Source: CAZIIK01 sp964539235 (lineage in GTDB: Bacteria; Pseudomonadota; Gammaproteobacteria; Francisellales; CACEW01). Taken from it: a DNA stretch of 14,172 bases. The notes beneath the pieces were generated by a model that made no database searches, was not told the DNA's origin, and saw only the letters and a list, made by a program, of their open reading frames with translations. The position numbers were made by a program, and so were the translations under genes. The DNA is taken from positions 1-14,172 of the forward strand of contig CAZIIK010000056.1 in the NCBI GenBank assembly GCA_964539235.1, in the 5' to 3' direction. Positions 1 through 7,502 of the stretch are shown here, in pieces (the stretch's first letter is position 1; every line of letters begins with the position of its first letter).

Positions 1-110
1 GTAACTTGATGGGTAGCGGTGCTGCATGAAAATTAGTCTTTTTGGCTTGTGATGATCAAATTTGCATCAAAAATCCAAAGGTAGGGTGCATTACGGTAGC
101 ATGCTGAAAA

Positions 111-626
111 ATGCCTTTAACAAAGGCTTGGCCGAAGGCAGAAACTTCTCGGATACCCTCTCAATTGGTACAAGGGCGGTTTCCGGAAGGCTTCGAGTTT
201 GCCCATAACACATTTGGTGGCATTCATATTTGCAATATGCTGCATTTTTTACGCGGAGATGAAATCATAGAAGGCTTGAAAAAGTGTCTTCAATGGCTAC
301 AGCCTGGGGGCAAGATCTATCTGATTGTTTGCTCCATTAATTTCCCGATTATGGAAGCCTTTTTACCTATTTATAAGCGCAACAAGGCACAAGGAGCTCC
401 GTTTCCAGGAGAGGTTCATGACATTGACACTTATGTCCCCACAGCAAACCAGCGCTATACACCAAGAGACAACTTTTTTCACGTATTTAGCGATGAAGAT
501 ATTGCCAAACTGTTGAAGATTGCGGGCTTTACCCACATTGAAACCTGTAATTTTGGCTTGAGCAATGTCAAATACCAAAGTGAAAAGGGTGCTTGGGTGG
601 GTGCAATTGCCAGCAAGCCACTTTAA
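111..626 (+). pseudogene. 5'-truncated class I SAM-dependent methyltransferase remnant
   Basis: The 171-residue frame resembles the C-terminal half of a class I SAM methyltransferase. Residues 20-47 (LVQGRFPEGFEF..., then GGIHICNMLHFL) look like the motif II/post-II region, and residues 58-73 (KCLQWLQPGGKIYLIV) are the usual WLKPGGK strand. A C-terminal substrate-cap segment ends in VGAIASKPL. Intact relatives carry about 100 more N-terminal residues with the glycine-rich SAM-binding motif I; none of the three forward frames in positions 1-110 encodes it, and all have stops there. Residues 1-19 do not resemble the family, so the ATG at 111 is probably not a native start, and no ribosome binding site precedes it. 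A second frame from the ATG at 101 (MLKNAFNKGLAEGRNFSDTLSIGT...) runs to a stop near 205, which may mark a rearrangement or frameshift. The gene converges on murB with a 23-base gap. I infer a broken gene; a short SAM-independent product is less likely. Confidence 0.6.
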
Positions 627-649
627 GCGATCTTTGCTATGGGTTACAG

Positions 650-1543
650 CTAATCAACCCCCAAAATTCTAACCTCAGGCTTTAAAGTAATGCCGTAAGC
701 AACCTGCACCTTGTCTTGTATATGCGCAATTAACGCTTCAACAGCCTTAGCAGATGCACCGCCTTGGTTGATAATGAAGTTCGCATGTTTTTCTGATATC
801 TGTGCTTGGCCGACTGTAAAGCCTTTTAAGCCCAATGATTCGATAAGCTGAGCTGCATGTTGACCCTCAGAATTACGAAAGACCGAACCACAGGAAGGTT
901 CTCCTGTCGGCTGCGTTGCGGCACGTTTTGCCAGTAGCTGTTTAATTTCAGCAAAACCGCCCTCTCCTGGACCAGGTTGAAACACAAAATTTGCCGCAAC
1001 AAACCAATGGTCATCCGGCAGGCCAACCAACGTACGATAACCAGCCGTAAAAGCATCAGCCGATTGGATCAATATTTCGCCCGTACGATTCAACAATTTA
1101 ACGGACGCAACACACGACCAAGTTTCTCCACCGAAGGCACCTGCGTTCATTGCTAAAGCACCACCTACTGTGCCAGGAATACCCGCTAAAAATGCACCGC
1201 CCACCAGGTCTTGTTTGGCAGAAAACCGCGCTACCTGCGCACAAGATAAACCCGCTTCAGCATAGATTTCCAGCTCACTTTGCCGTGACAAATTTTTTAA
1301 GACACCCTGGGTAATAATGACTGTGCCGGGAATACCACCATCACGCACTAAAATATTGCTGCCTAAACCCAGCCAGGTTAGCGGTTCTTCGGCAGGCACA
1401 GTGCGCAGAAAGTTTTGCAAGTCATTGAGATCATGCGGCCAATATAAATGCCCAGCTGGCCCACCAATACGCCAAGAGGTAAAAGGCGCTAACGAAACCT
1501 GGTGCAGCAAACGTCCTTTTTCAACCCCGCGCTTTTCACTCAT
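650..1543 (-). CDS. murB: UDP-N-acetylenolpyruvoylglucosamine reductase MurB
   Basis: MurB is a cytoplasmic FAD enzyme that reduces UDP-GlcNAc-enolpyruvate to UDP-MurNAc with NADPH, the second committed step of peptidoglycan synthesis. The 297-residue protein shows the FAD-binding N-terminal motifs TSWRIGGPAG (22-31), LGLGSNILVRDGG (58-70) and AGIPGTVGGALAMNAGAFGGE (120-140). It then has the C-terminal substrate domain with CGSVFRN (218-224; Ser220 is the expected proton donor), QISEKHANFIIN (248-259) and LKPEVRILG (287-295; Glu290 is the expected catalytic acid). Length and motif spacing fit the shorter MurB class of about 300 residues, not the 342-residue E. coli enzyme. I chose the ATG at 1543 over one at 1594 because AGGAAG lies 7 bases upstream, homology begins soon after, and the longer form would run 59 bases into murC. 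It still overlaps murC by 8 bases, which suggests translational coupling. It is the last gene of the ftsW-murG-murC-murB operon and ends in TAG. Confidence 0.95.
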   Translation of the reverse strand: MSEKRGVEKGRLLHQVSLAPFTSWRIGGPAGHLYWPHDLNDLQNFLRTVPAEEPLTWLGLGSNILVRDGGIPGTVIITQGVLKNLSRQSELEIYAEAGLSCAQVARFSAKQDLVGGAFLAGIPGTVGGALAMNAGAFGGETWSCVASVKLLNRTGEILIQSADAFTAGYRTLVGLPDDHWFVAANFVFQPGPGEGGFAEIKQLLAKRAATQPTGEPSCGSVFRNSEGQHAAQLIESLGLKGFTVGQAQISEKHANFIINQGGASAKAVEALIAHIQDKVQVAYGITLKPEVRILGVD

Positions 1544-2921
1544 GCAACAGCTTCCTCTCAATCTTTTCCGGCAGTTTAGCAATGCTCCCTGCACCTTGGG
1601 TAACGATCACATCACCTAGCTGCAGGATGTTGAGTAAATACTGCAAAGCTTCATCAAAATTGCTGACCAACACCACATGACCACCTTTTGCTGTAATCGC
1701 TTGCGCCAGGTGCTCACTATCAATCCCGGCTATCGCAGGTTCACCCGCAGGATAGATATCGAATAACACCAATTGATCAACCCGGGCCAGCTCATTAACC
1801 AAATCCTCAAATAACTGTGCCGTACGCGTATAACGATGCGGTTGATAAAACCAAAACAATCGCTGTCCTGGATACGCCGCACGCAGGCCTTGTAAGGTCG
1901 CGTTAATTTCACAAGGATGATGCCCATAATCATCAAATAGCGGATGGCCCGCGAAATCGCCGCGCCATTCACTGCGCCGCGCAATACCGTGAAAACTGGC
2001 TAAAGCCTTTTGAATGGTTGCAAGCTCAATCTGACACATCAACGCCATCGCAATAGCAGCGGCGGCATTCAGCACATTATGTCGGCCGAATAAAGGCAGA
2101 GAAAATCCGGCGTGTTTTGCATCATCCCAGGTCACTTGAAAATACGATGTCCGACCCACTTGCTCAAAATTGCTGACACAAAAATGGCAATCCGATGTAA
2201 AGCCATAGGTGACATAGCGGCGCGTTAAAGTTGGTAGTATGCGTTGAATATTATCATCATCACCACACAGCACAGCATATCCATCGAAAGGCAACAGTTG
2301 CAAAAAATCGACAAAGGCCTGCTCTAACCGCAGCATGTCATGTTGATAGGTTGCCATATGGTCTGCATCAATATTGGTCACCACCGCCAACTGGGGGTGC
2401 AAGTGCAGAAAAGATGCATCGCTTTCATCAGCCTCCGCAATAAAATAATCACTGCGCCCTAAGCTGGCATTGCTGTCCATATGCTTCAAACAACCCCCAA
2501 TGACAAAAGTCGGATCTAAATTTGCCATGGCAAAAATGCTAGAGATCAAACTAGTGGTGGTGGTTTTTCCATGCGTGCCCGCAACAGCTATCCCAGTACG
2601 CAAACGCATGAGTTCTGCTAACATTTGCGCACGCGGCATCACCGGGATTTGGTGTGATCGGGCATACACAACCTCGGGGTTATCAGTCTGAACCGCACTG
2701 GAAACCACGACCATCTCGGCCTTTTCTACTTGCGTTGCATTGTGACCAATAAAAACCTCAATGCCTAATTTTTCCAGACGCTGGGTAACCGAAGATGCCA
2801 ATAAATCCGACCCAGACACCTGGTAACCTAAATGATGCAAAACTTCTGCAATACCGCACATACCTGTGCCACCAATGCCGACCAGGTGAATACGTTTGAT
2901 GTGGGGGTGAAAAGCGGCCAA
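1536..2921 (-). CDS. murC: UDP-N-acetylmuramate--L-alanine ligase MurC
   Basis: MurC is the ATP-dependent Mur ligase that adds L-Ala to UDP-MurNAc in the cytoplasm. The 461-residue protein has the N-terminal UDP-binding motif HLVGIGGTGMCGIAEVL (12-28), the ATP P-loop GTHGKTTTT (115-123), AEADESDASFL (162-172), the metal-site region NIDADHM (183-189), GRHNVLNAAAAIA (279-291), DDYGHHPCEI (330-339) and QPHRYTRTAQLF (360-371). Length is normal for the family. The start is unusual: the codon is TTG, no clear Shine-Dalgarno precedes it, and an in-frame TGA lies three codons upstream. The next Met (residue 21) would remove the glycine-rich motif, so TTG is the only plausible initiator unless the sequence has an error. 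An in-frame ATG at 2942 lies just before that TGA. murG ends 63 bases upstream and murB overlaps its 3' end, so it is third in the operon. Confidence 0.95.
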   Translation of the reverse strand: MAAFHPHIKRIHLVGIGGTGMCGIAEVLHHLGYQVSGSDLLASSVTQRLEKLGIEVFIGHNATQVEKAEMVVVSSAVQTDNPEVVYARSHQIPVMPRAQMLAELMRLRTGIAVAGTHGKTTTTSLISSIFAMANLDPTFVIGGCLKHMDSNASLGRSDYFIAEADESDASFLHLHPQLAVVTNIDADHMATYQHDMLRLEQAFVDFLQLLPFDGYAVLCGDDDNIQRILPTLTRRYVTYGFTSDCHFCVSNFEQVGRTSYFQVTWDDAKHAGFSLPLFGRHNVLNAAAAIAMALMCQIELATIQKALASFHGIARRSEWRGDFAGHPLFDDYGHHPCEINATLQGLRAAYPGQRLFWFYQPHRYTRTAQLFEDLVNELARVDQLVLFDIYPAGEPAIAGIDSEHLAQAITAKGGHVVLVSNFDEALQYLLNILQLGDVIVTQGAGSIAKLPEKIERKLLHE

Positions 2922-2984
2922 GGTCTGTCAAATTTGAAGCATCTTTATAAGGCTGCGGATTCTACGCGATTAGTATGCGAATGC

Positions 2985-4049
2985 CTACGAACAAATTGTG
3001 GTACGACAAAGCTGGATAAATGCCTGAGTCGCGTCAGGCTGTGCAAATGTTTGCATCTTTTGAGCCATAGCAGCACAGGTATCAGGGTTTTGGATCAAAT
3101 ACCGTAAATGCGTCGACAAGGTTTTGGCATTGAACATATTTTGTCGCAAACAAATCGCCGCGCCAGCCTTAACCAAAGGCTCTGAATTTTTATATTGATG
3201 GTCATCCACTGCGTGAGGTAGCGGCACAAAAATGGCTGGCGTGCCGATAACTGCCAACTCAGAGACGGTCAAAGCGCCCGCTCGGCAGATCACACAATCC
3301 GCCCAATGATAAGCAGCTGCCATGTCATCTATAAAAGCTTGAATATTTGCCGAAATACCCGCTGCTGCATAGGCTTGCTCAGCCAGTGATAAGGTTGCTT
3401 GACCCGCTTGATGACGAACCTCAATACGAGCATCTAAACTTAATTGGCCTAATGCAGCCGGCACCACTTCGTTCAACACTTTTGCACCTAAGCTGCCACC
3501 GACGACTAGTAGGCGAAACGACCGATCTTGATGGGGCTCAGTATGCGATGCAGAATCCGATAAAAAATCCGCACGCAGTGGATTGCCAATTACTTGGGTT
3601 TTCGCACCTAATACAGGTGCAAAAGCGGCTAACTTAAGCGCAGCCAACTTGGCTAGCGTACGGTTGGTTAACCCAGCCGCGGCATTTTGTTCATGAATGA
3701 CCAAAGGTTTACGAGCTAACCACGCTGCCAGACCACCTGGGCCTGGTGCGTAACCCCCCAAACCAATCACCAGATCGGGTTTACGTTTGCGCATCACGCG
3801 ATAAGCCTGAAAAACTGCAACGCTCAGACGTAATGGCAAGGCCAACCATCCCAGCACGCCTTTACGCCGCACACCACCAATCCGAATAAAATCTATGGCA
3901 AAACCTGCATCCGGCACGACCCTGGCTTCTAATTTATCAGCGGTTCCGAGCCAAGACACAGTATCGCCTTGTTGCCGAAAGGCTTCTGCAACTGCCAACG
4001 CTGGAAAAATATGCCCGCCGGTTCCACCGGCCATCATCAAAATTCGCAT
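2985..4049 (-). CDS. murG: Lipid II synthase MurG (UDP-GlcNAc transferase)
   Basis: MurG is a GT-B glycosyltransferase on the inner face of the cytoplasmic membrane. It transfers GlcNAc from UDP-GlcNAc to lipid I to make lipid II, the substrate of the FtsW product encoded next to it. The 354-residue protein carries the three glycine-rich signatures: AGGTGGHIFPALAVAEAF (7-24), GLGGYAPGPGGLAAW (96-110) and VGGSLGAKVLNE (183-194). It also has HEQN (119-122) and the donor-binding stretch CRAGALTVSELAVIGTPAIF (255-274), followed by PLPHAVDDHQYKN (276-288). Length matches the family (about 355). The ATG at 4049 is preceded by AGGAG at 11 bases and overlaps the ftsW 3' end by 13 bases, so translation is probably coupled to ftsW. 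Confidence 0.96.
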   Translation of the reverse strand: MRILMMAGGTGGHIFPALAVAEAFRQQGDTVSWLGTADKLEARVVPDAGFAIDFIRIGGVRRKGVLGWLALPLRLSVAVFQAYRVMRKRKPDLVIGLGGYAPGPGGLAAWLARKPLVIHEQNAAAGLTNRTLAKLAALKLAAFAPVLGAKTQVIGNPLRADFLSDSASHTEPHQDRSFRLLVVGGSLGAKVLNEVVPAALGQLSLDARIEVRHQAGQATLSLAEQAYAAAGISANIQAFIDDMAAAYHWADCVICRAGALTVSELAVIGTPAIFVPLPHAVDDHQYKNSEPLVKAGAAICLRQNMFNAKTLSTHLRYLIQNPDTCAAMAQKMQTFAQPDATQAFIQLCRTTICS

Positions 4050-5185
4050 GGCAGACGTTGCTCCTGGCGCAAAGTAAAACGATTTTCTAAATCGACACGC
4101 AACAGCATACCGATTGCGATGAGGTCAATCACCAGACTACTGCCGCCATAACTGATAAATGGCAAAGTAAGGCCCTTGGTCGGCAACAGGCCGATATTGA
4201 CGCCAATATTCACGATCACTTGCATGCCCAACCAAAAGGTAATGCCATAGGCAATATAGGCTTGAAATAAACGCGTCAATACATGCGCTTGCCGAGCAAT
4301 CATAAGTCCGCGCCATACCATCAACATAAATAGGGAAAACACCAATACTACCCCGGCAAAGCCAAACTCTTCGGCCAAAATAGCCACAATGAAATCCGTG
4401 TGTGCTTCAGGTAAGTAAAACAGCTTTTGGATACTTTCACCCAAACCCGCGCCAAACCAACCGCCACAGCCAAAGGCGATCAGAGATTGTGTTAACTGAT
4501 AACCCGTATCGAACTGATTCTGCCAAGGATGTAAAAAACCCGTTAATCGCGCCAAACGGTAGGGCGATGACATCACCAGCGCAGCCATTGCTCCCGCACC
4601 CAATACCATTAACAAGCAAAACCAACGCAGACGGACACCGGCCATAAACATCACGCCTAACACCGCAACAAACAGCACAACGGTCGCCCCAAAATCAGGT
4701 TCCAGCAATAACAAAATCGCCATCAGTCCGAGCAAAGCAATTGGTTTAAACACACCGATAAAATGCTCACGTGCATAGGCGCCATGGCGGACTAAGTATT
4801 GCGACACATACATAATGCCGCATAGCTTCACGAGCTCTGATACTTGCAACGCAATAGGGCCTAACCGAATCCAACGACGCGAGCCGTTTACTACATGACC
4901 GATACCTGGTACCAAAACCAGCACCAATAAAATCACACCACCAATCAACCATAAAGGCCCCAGTTCTTGCCAAAACCGTGTCGGGACATACAGCAAGATT
5001 GTTGCGAACAGGCACCCTAATGCTGCAAAAATCAGCTGCTTAAAAAAGTAATACAGGCCATTGAGCCCCAGGTGTTGAGAGATCATCATGGAAGACGACG
5101 CGACCATGACCAAGCCAATCATCATCAGGATTAAAACGGAGAGGGCTAAATAGCCGTCTAATTGCCATGCGGGTATTTTTCTCAT
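4037..5185 (-). CDS. ftsW: Septal peptidoglycan glycosyltransferase FtsW (SEDS family)
   Basis: FtsW is the multi-pass SEDS protein that polymerises lipid II at the division septum with its class B PBP partner FtsI. The 382-residue protein starts with a short cytoplasmic tail and a first membrane segment around 12-35, and is hydrophobic throughout, consistent with about ten helices. Conserved SEDS motifs are GSRRWIRLGPIALQ (101-114), LEPDFGATVVLF (161-172), the loop EAHTDFIVAILAEEFGF (260-276; Asp264 aligns with the essential SEDS aspartate) and PTKGLTLPFISYGGSS (335-350). It is somewhat shorter than the 414-residue E. coli protein, mostly at the N-terminus. The ATG at 5185 has no good Shine-Dalgarno; a perfect FNR-type palindrome ends one base before it. 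It is the first gene of the minus-strand operon. In the usual dcw order murD would precede it; here a divergent stress gene does. Confidence 0.95.
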   Translation of the reverse strand: MRKIPAWQLDGYLALSVLILMMIGLVMVASSSMMISQHLGLNGLYYFFKQLIFAALGCLFATILLYVPTRFWQELGPLWLIGGVILLVLVLVPGIGHVVNGSRRWIRLGPIALQVSELVKLCGIMYVSQYLVRHGAYAREHFIGVFKPIALLGLMAILLLLEPDFGATVVLFVAVLGVMFMAGVRLRWFCLLMVLGAGAMAALVMSSPYRLARLTGFLHPWQNQFDTGYQLTQSLIAFGCGGWFGAGLGESIQKLFYLPEAHTDFIVAILAEEFGFAGVVLVFSLFMLMVWRGLMIARQAHVLTRLFQAYIAYGITFWLGMQVIVNIGVNIGLLPTKGLTLPFISYGGSSLVIDLIAIGMLLRVDLENRFTLRQEQRLPCEF

Positions 5186-5186
5186 A

Positions 5187-5200
5187 TTGATCTAAATCAA
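5187..5200. promoter_or_regulatory. Perfect FNR/Anr-type binding site
   Basis: TTGATCTAAATCAA is an exact match to the FNR/Anr consensus TTGAT-N4-ATCAA. Its centre (5193.5) is about 61-62 bases upstream of the start site implied by the usp -10 candidate at 5244-5249, which is the class I activation position for FNR. It also sits one base upstream of the ftsW ATG on the other strand, over the place where a ribosome binding site would be. Regulation of usp genes by Anr is known in pseudomonads; its operation here is inferred. Confidence 0.6.
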
Positions 5201-5207
5201 AAAAACC

Positions 5208-5225
5208 GTTAAGAAGTTGCTTAAC
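5208..5225. repeat. Short inverted repeat between ftsW and usp
   Basis: GTTAAG-AAGTTG-CTTAAC is a perfect 6-bp inverted repeat with a 6-base spacer. It overlaps the candidate -35 element of the usp promoter (5221-5226), so it could be an operator or a minor transcript hairpin. No T-run follows on either strand, which argues against a terminator. The regulator is not identifiable from sequence. Confidence 0.35.
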
Positions 5226-5249
5226 CAAAAACGCACGGCATCATATCAT
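5221..5249 (+). promoter_or_regulatory. Candidate sigma-70 promoter of the universal stress gene
   Basis: TATCAT at 5244-5249 matches the -10 consensus at five of six positions. TTAACC at 5221-5226, 17 bases upstream, matches the -35 at four of six. A start site near 5256 would put the FNR-type box centre at about -62. A weak -35 with an upstream activator site is typical of an activator-dependent promoter. The usp ATG follows at 5280 with AGGAC (5269-5273) as its ribosome binding site. Confidence 0.45.
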
Positions 5250-5279
5250 AATCCCGATCAACCAAAATAGGACACCCTC

Positions 5280-6128
5280 ATGAGCTATCAAAATATCCTC
5301 ACTGCAGTTGATACCTTTGCACCCGTTGAAAACCTTTTAAAAGATGCGACAACTTTTGCCACATCGATGAATGCCCAACAAACGCTTATTCATGTAACGC
5401 CATTTATTCCAGGGACCATGGCATACCCTGCTGACCTTGAACAGGAGATGGAGGAAAATGCCAAATCAACGTTGAACCAAGCGCTTGAGGCACAAGGACT
5501 GAAAACCCCTTACGAACTTAAAATCGGCCGCCCCCATATTGAAATCACAAATCATGCTGAGCAACACCAAGTTGATTTGATTATTGCCGGTAGCCATGGC
5601 AAACATGGTATGTCTCGCTTATTGGGTTCTACGGCTAAAGGCATCGTGCATCACGCGCAGTGTGATGTGCTCACATTCCGTGTCAATAAGAATGAAACGC
5701 ATACGCGCCCTTTGCCTTACCAACGCATCCTAGTGGCAACGGATTTCCAAAACGATGTCTTGATCAAAAAAGCTTTATTGATCAGTGACGCCATGGACGC
5801 AGAATTGCATCTCGTTAATGTAATCCCAGACGGCTCTGCACTCAGCGTCATGATGATCCCCAGCCTAGAAATTGAAGATGCCATTGAACAATCTGCACGC
5901 AAAAAACTGACTCAAATAGCTGATAAGTTTTCTATTACTGAGCCTTATCGTCATCTGTACCATGGGCTGCCGAGAATGGGTATTCTCGAGTGTGCAGAGA
6001 AAATTTCCGCTGACCTGGTTATTATCGGCAAACACGGTCACAGCACACTACATGACCTGGTGATTGGTTCCACAGCAAATGCCTTATTACATCACACAAA
6101 TACCGACCTGCTGGTCAGTCATGTTTAG
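5280..6128 (+). CDS. Tandem-domain universal stress protein (UspA family)
   Basis: The 282-residue soluble protein is two Usp domains in one chain, 1-135 and 147-282, each beginning with the family's first strand (YQNILTAVD, Asp10; YQRILVATD, Asp155). The ATP-binding signature G-2x-G-9x-G-S/T is intact in domain 2 (G250, G253, G263-S264). In domain 1 it is G104, G107, G116-S117, one residue shorter between the second and third glycines. This suggests at least domain 2 binds a nucleotide. Usp proteins act in the cytoplasm in survival under starvation, oxygen limitation and other stresses; the exact activity is unknown. AGGAC 7 bases upstream supports the ATG at 5280. It is transcribed divergently from ftsW, and the region between holds an FNR-type site, which points to induction at low oxygen. 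The 3' end converges on the RHS gene with a 24-base gap and no visible terminator. Confidence 0.9.
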   Translation: MSYQNILTAVDTFAPVENLLKDATTFATSMNAQQTLIHVTPFIPGTMAYPADLEQEMEENAKSTLNQALEAQGLKTPYELKIGRPHIEITNHAEQHQVDLIIAGSHGKHGMSRLLGSTAKGIVHHAQCDVLTFRVNKNETHTRPLPYQRILVATDFQNDVLIKKALLISDAMDAELHLVNVIPDGSALSVMMIPSLEIEDAIEQSARKKLTQIADKFSITEPYRHLYHGLPRMGILECAEKISADLVIIGKHGHSTLHDLVIGSTANALLHHTNTDLLVSHV

Positions 6129-6152
6129 GCAGTAGTCGACATCAAAGGAATA

Positions 6153-7301
6153 CTAAAATAATGCCAAGCGGGACACAGTACTAATCGGTACGGTGAGAAT
6201 ATCGCGCACGTGCAAACTGTGAATAAATTCCGTCCAGCTGATACCTGTTGTCTCTGCAAAAGCTTTTTCTTGCGCGATCGTTAAGCGGTTGGATAGTGTC
6301 CTAGCAAAATAGTCTTGGGAAGATTGTATCCGCGCTTCATAGTGTTCCACGAAATATCGATCTACAAAACCCAGATCGGAACGCTCAGTATGACCGACCA
6401 CTCGTCTTACCCAGCGGTCCCACTGATACAGTGAACGTAAATGCTGTCGAACCTCCATAGGTAACGATTCGGCATACTGAACCAAGCTGTTACGATAGGC
6501 GTTGATTTGTGCATATTGATGCCTATTTAAACGCATTGTTATACGAATAAGCCGTGATGTTTTAAGTTGGTTGATGCTGCGCCCCCTGGCTAATTGCGCA
6601 CGGACAGAAACCCGGTCGGAATCCAATATTTGTAGCTGCCGGACGAGTTCATATTCATCTAATTCAGCCTGGTTGTTGAACAGGGACAAAATTGGATTAG
6701 GGATGTTTAAATGCACCAACATAGAACTAAAGCCTAGGCCCAATGAGGCAACCCCTGTGTAAAGCCCTACTTGTTGCAACACTTTAGATTTATATATATA
6801 AGCAGCTCCACTGATAACAACGGAAGCAAAACTCAATGCCTCAGACGAACCACTCATGATAAAGCCTGGTGACAATAATGGCGATCCTAAATGAAATGAA
6901 CGACACGACATCCATATGCCTGGGAAAGCGGATAGACTCCATAGCAGTCCTATTGTAAATTCCTTCAGTACCATCGGCATGTGTCCAGAAGGATCGAAAT
7001 ACCCAATGGGGTTATTGTGACCAAATATATAGCGATTCACCCCTCCTTGACCAAAAGGCGAAGCTGAATCACTTGATAAAAACCGGTGTAGCAGCGGGTT
7101 GTAGGCACGATATCCTTGACCTAAAAATTGCCACCCCGTGGTTTGACCCGTGAGTTGATGGTCAAAACCAAACCGCCTAAGCGATTGGTATCTTAGCGGA
7201 GGTTGGTTGGTTTTTAGCTCAGTTGTATGAACAACAGCTGCAGGCATAGCAAAACACACGAACAACAGACAATAGAAAGGTAAGACCAGTGCCAAGCGCA
7301 T
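6153..7301 (-). CDS. Orphan RHS-core-domain secreted protein, unknown C-terminal region
   Basis: From the ATG at 7301 the product is 382 residues. MRLALVLPFYCLLFVCFA is a convincing Sec signal sequence, which is why I prefer this start; an ATG at 7349 would add 16 residues and is the longest form. Neither has a clear ribosome binding site. Numbered from the longer form, residues 58-122 are the RHS repeat-associated core: FGFDHQLTGQ, FLGQGYRAYNPLLHRFLSSD (75-94), GGVNRYIFGHNNPIGYFDPSGH (102-123). No YD repeats precede it, so only the end of an RHS shell remains. After DPSGH come three hydrophobic stretches (about 131-147, 170-186, 194-213). A charged, Arg-rich, mostly helical-looking tail (228-398) matches no family I recognise. 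RHS proteins often carry polymorphic toxins after this core, but no toxin motif is visible and no immunity-like gene is next to it. A role in secretion or cell contact is possible but unproven. Confidence 0.75.
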   Translation of the reverse strand: MRLALVLPFYCLLFVCFAMPAAVVHTTELKTNQPPLRYQSLRRFGFDHQLTGQTTGWQFLGQGYRAYNPLLHRFLSSDSASPFGQGGVNRYIFGHNNPIGYFDPSGHMPMVLKEFTIGLLWSLSAFPGIWMSCRSFHLGSPLLSPGFIMSGSSEALSFASVVISGAAYIYKSKVLQQVGLYTGVASLGLGFSSMLVHLNIPNPILSLFNNQAELDEYELVRQLQILDSDRVSVRAQLARGRSINQLKTSRLIRITMRLNRHQYAQINAYRNSLVQYAESLPMEVRQHLRSLYQWDRWVRRVVGHTERSDLGFVDRYFVEHYEARIQSSQDYFARTLSNRLTIAQEKAFAETTGISWTEFIHSLHVRDILTVPISTVSRLALF

Positions 7302-7410
7302 GAAACAGGCGGCCAAACATTGCTTTGAAGACCCATTGAAGCAAGCCATACAATGAAAAAAACATACGTAATTTTCCGTTGAAATTGTGCATTAGCCTTT
7401 TTGAGCAAAT

Positions 7411-7433
7411 AACGCTTCTGTTTCTAAAGCGTT
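7411..7433. repeat. Perfect 7-bp inverted repeat upstream of ornithine carbamoyltransferase
   Basis: AACGCTT at 7411-7417 and AAGCGTT at 7427-7433 form a perfect inverted repeat with a 9-base spacer, in the divergent region between the RHS gene and the ornithine carbamoyltransferase gene. A weak promoter-like pair overlaps it (TTGAGC 7401-7406, TCTAAA 7423-7428, 16-base spacer). It does not resemble an ArgR box. It could be an operator for either gene or an untranslated-region hairpin; no T-run follows. Confidence 0.35.
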
Positions 7434-7502
7434 CAGAGTTTCCAATCAGACTGCAAAATGCCATTATGTTACGCATCAACGACTGCATGGACACAGAAAT
7501 CA

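Noticed and set aside
5208..5225. Terminator between ftsW and usp
   Set aside because: The genes diverge, the stem is only 6 bp and no T-run follows, so a control element is more plausible.
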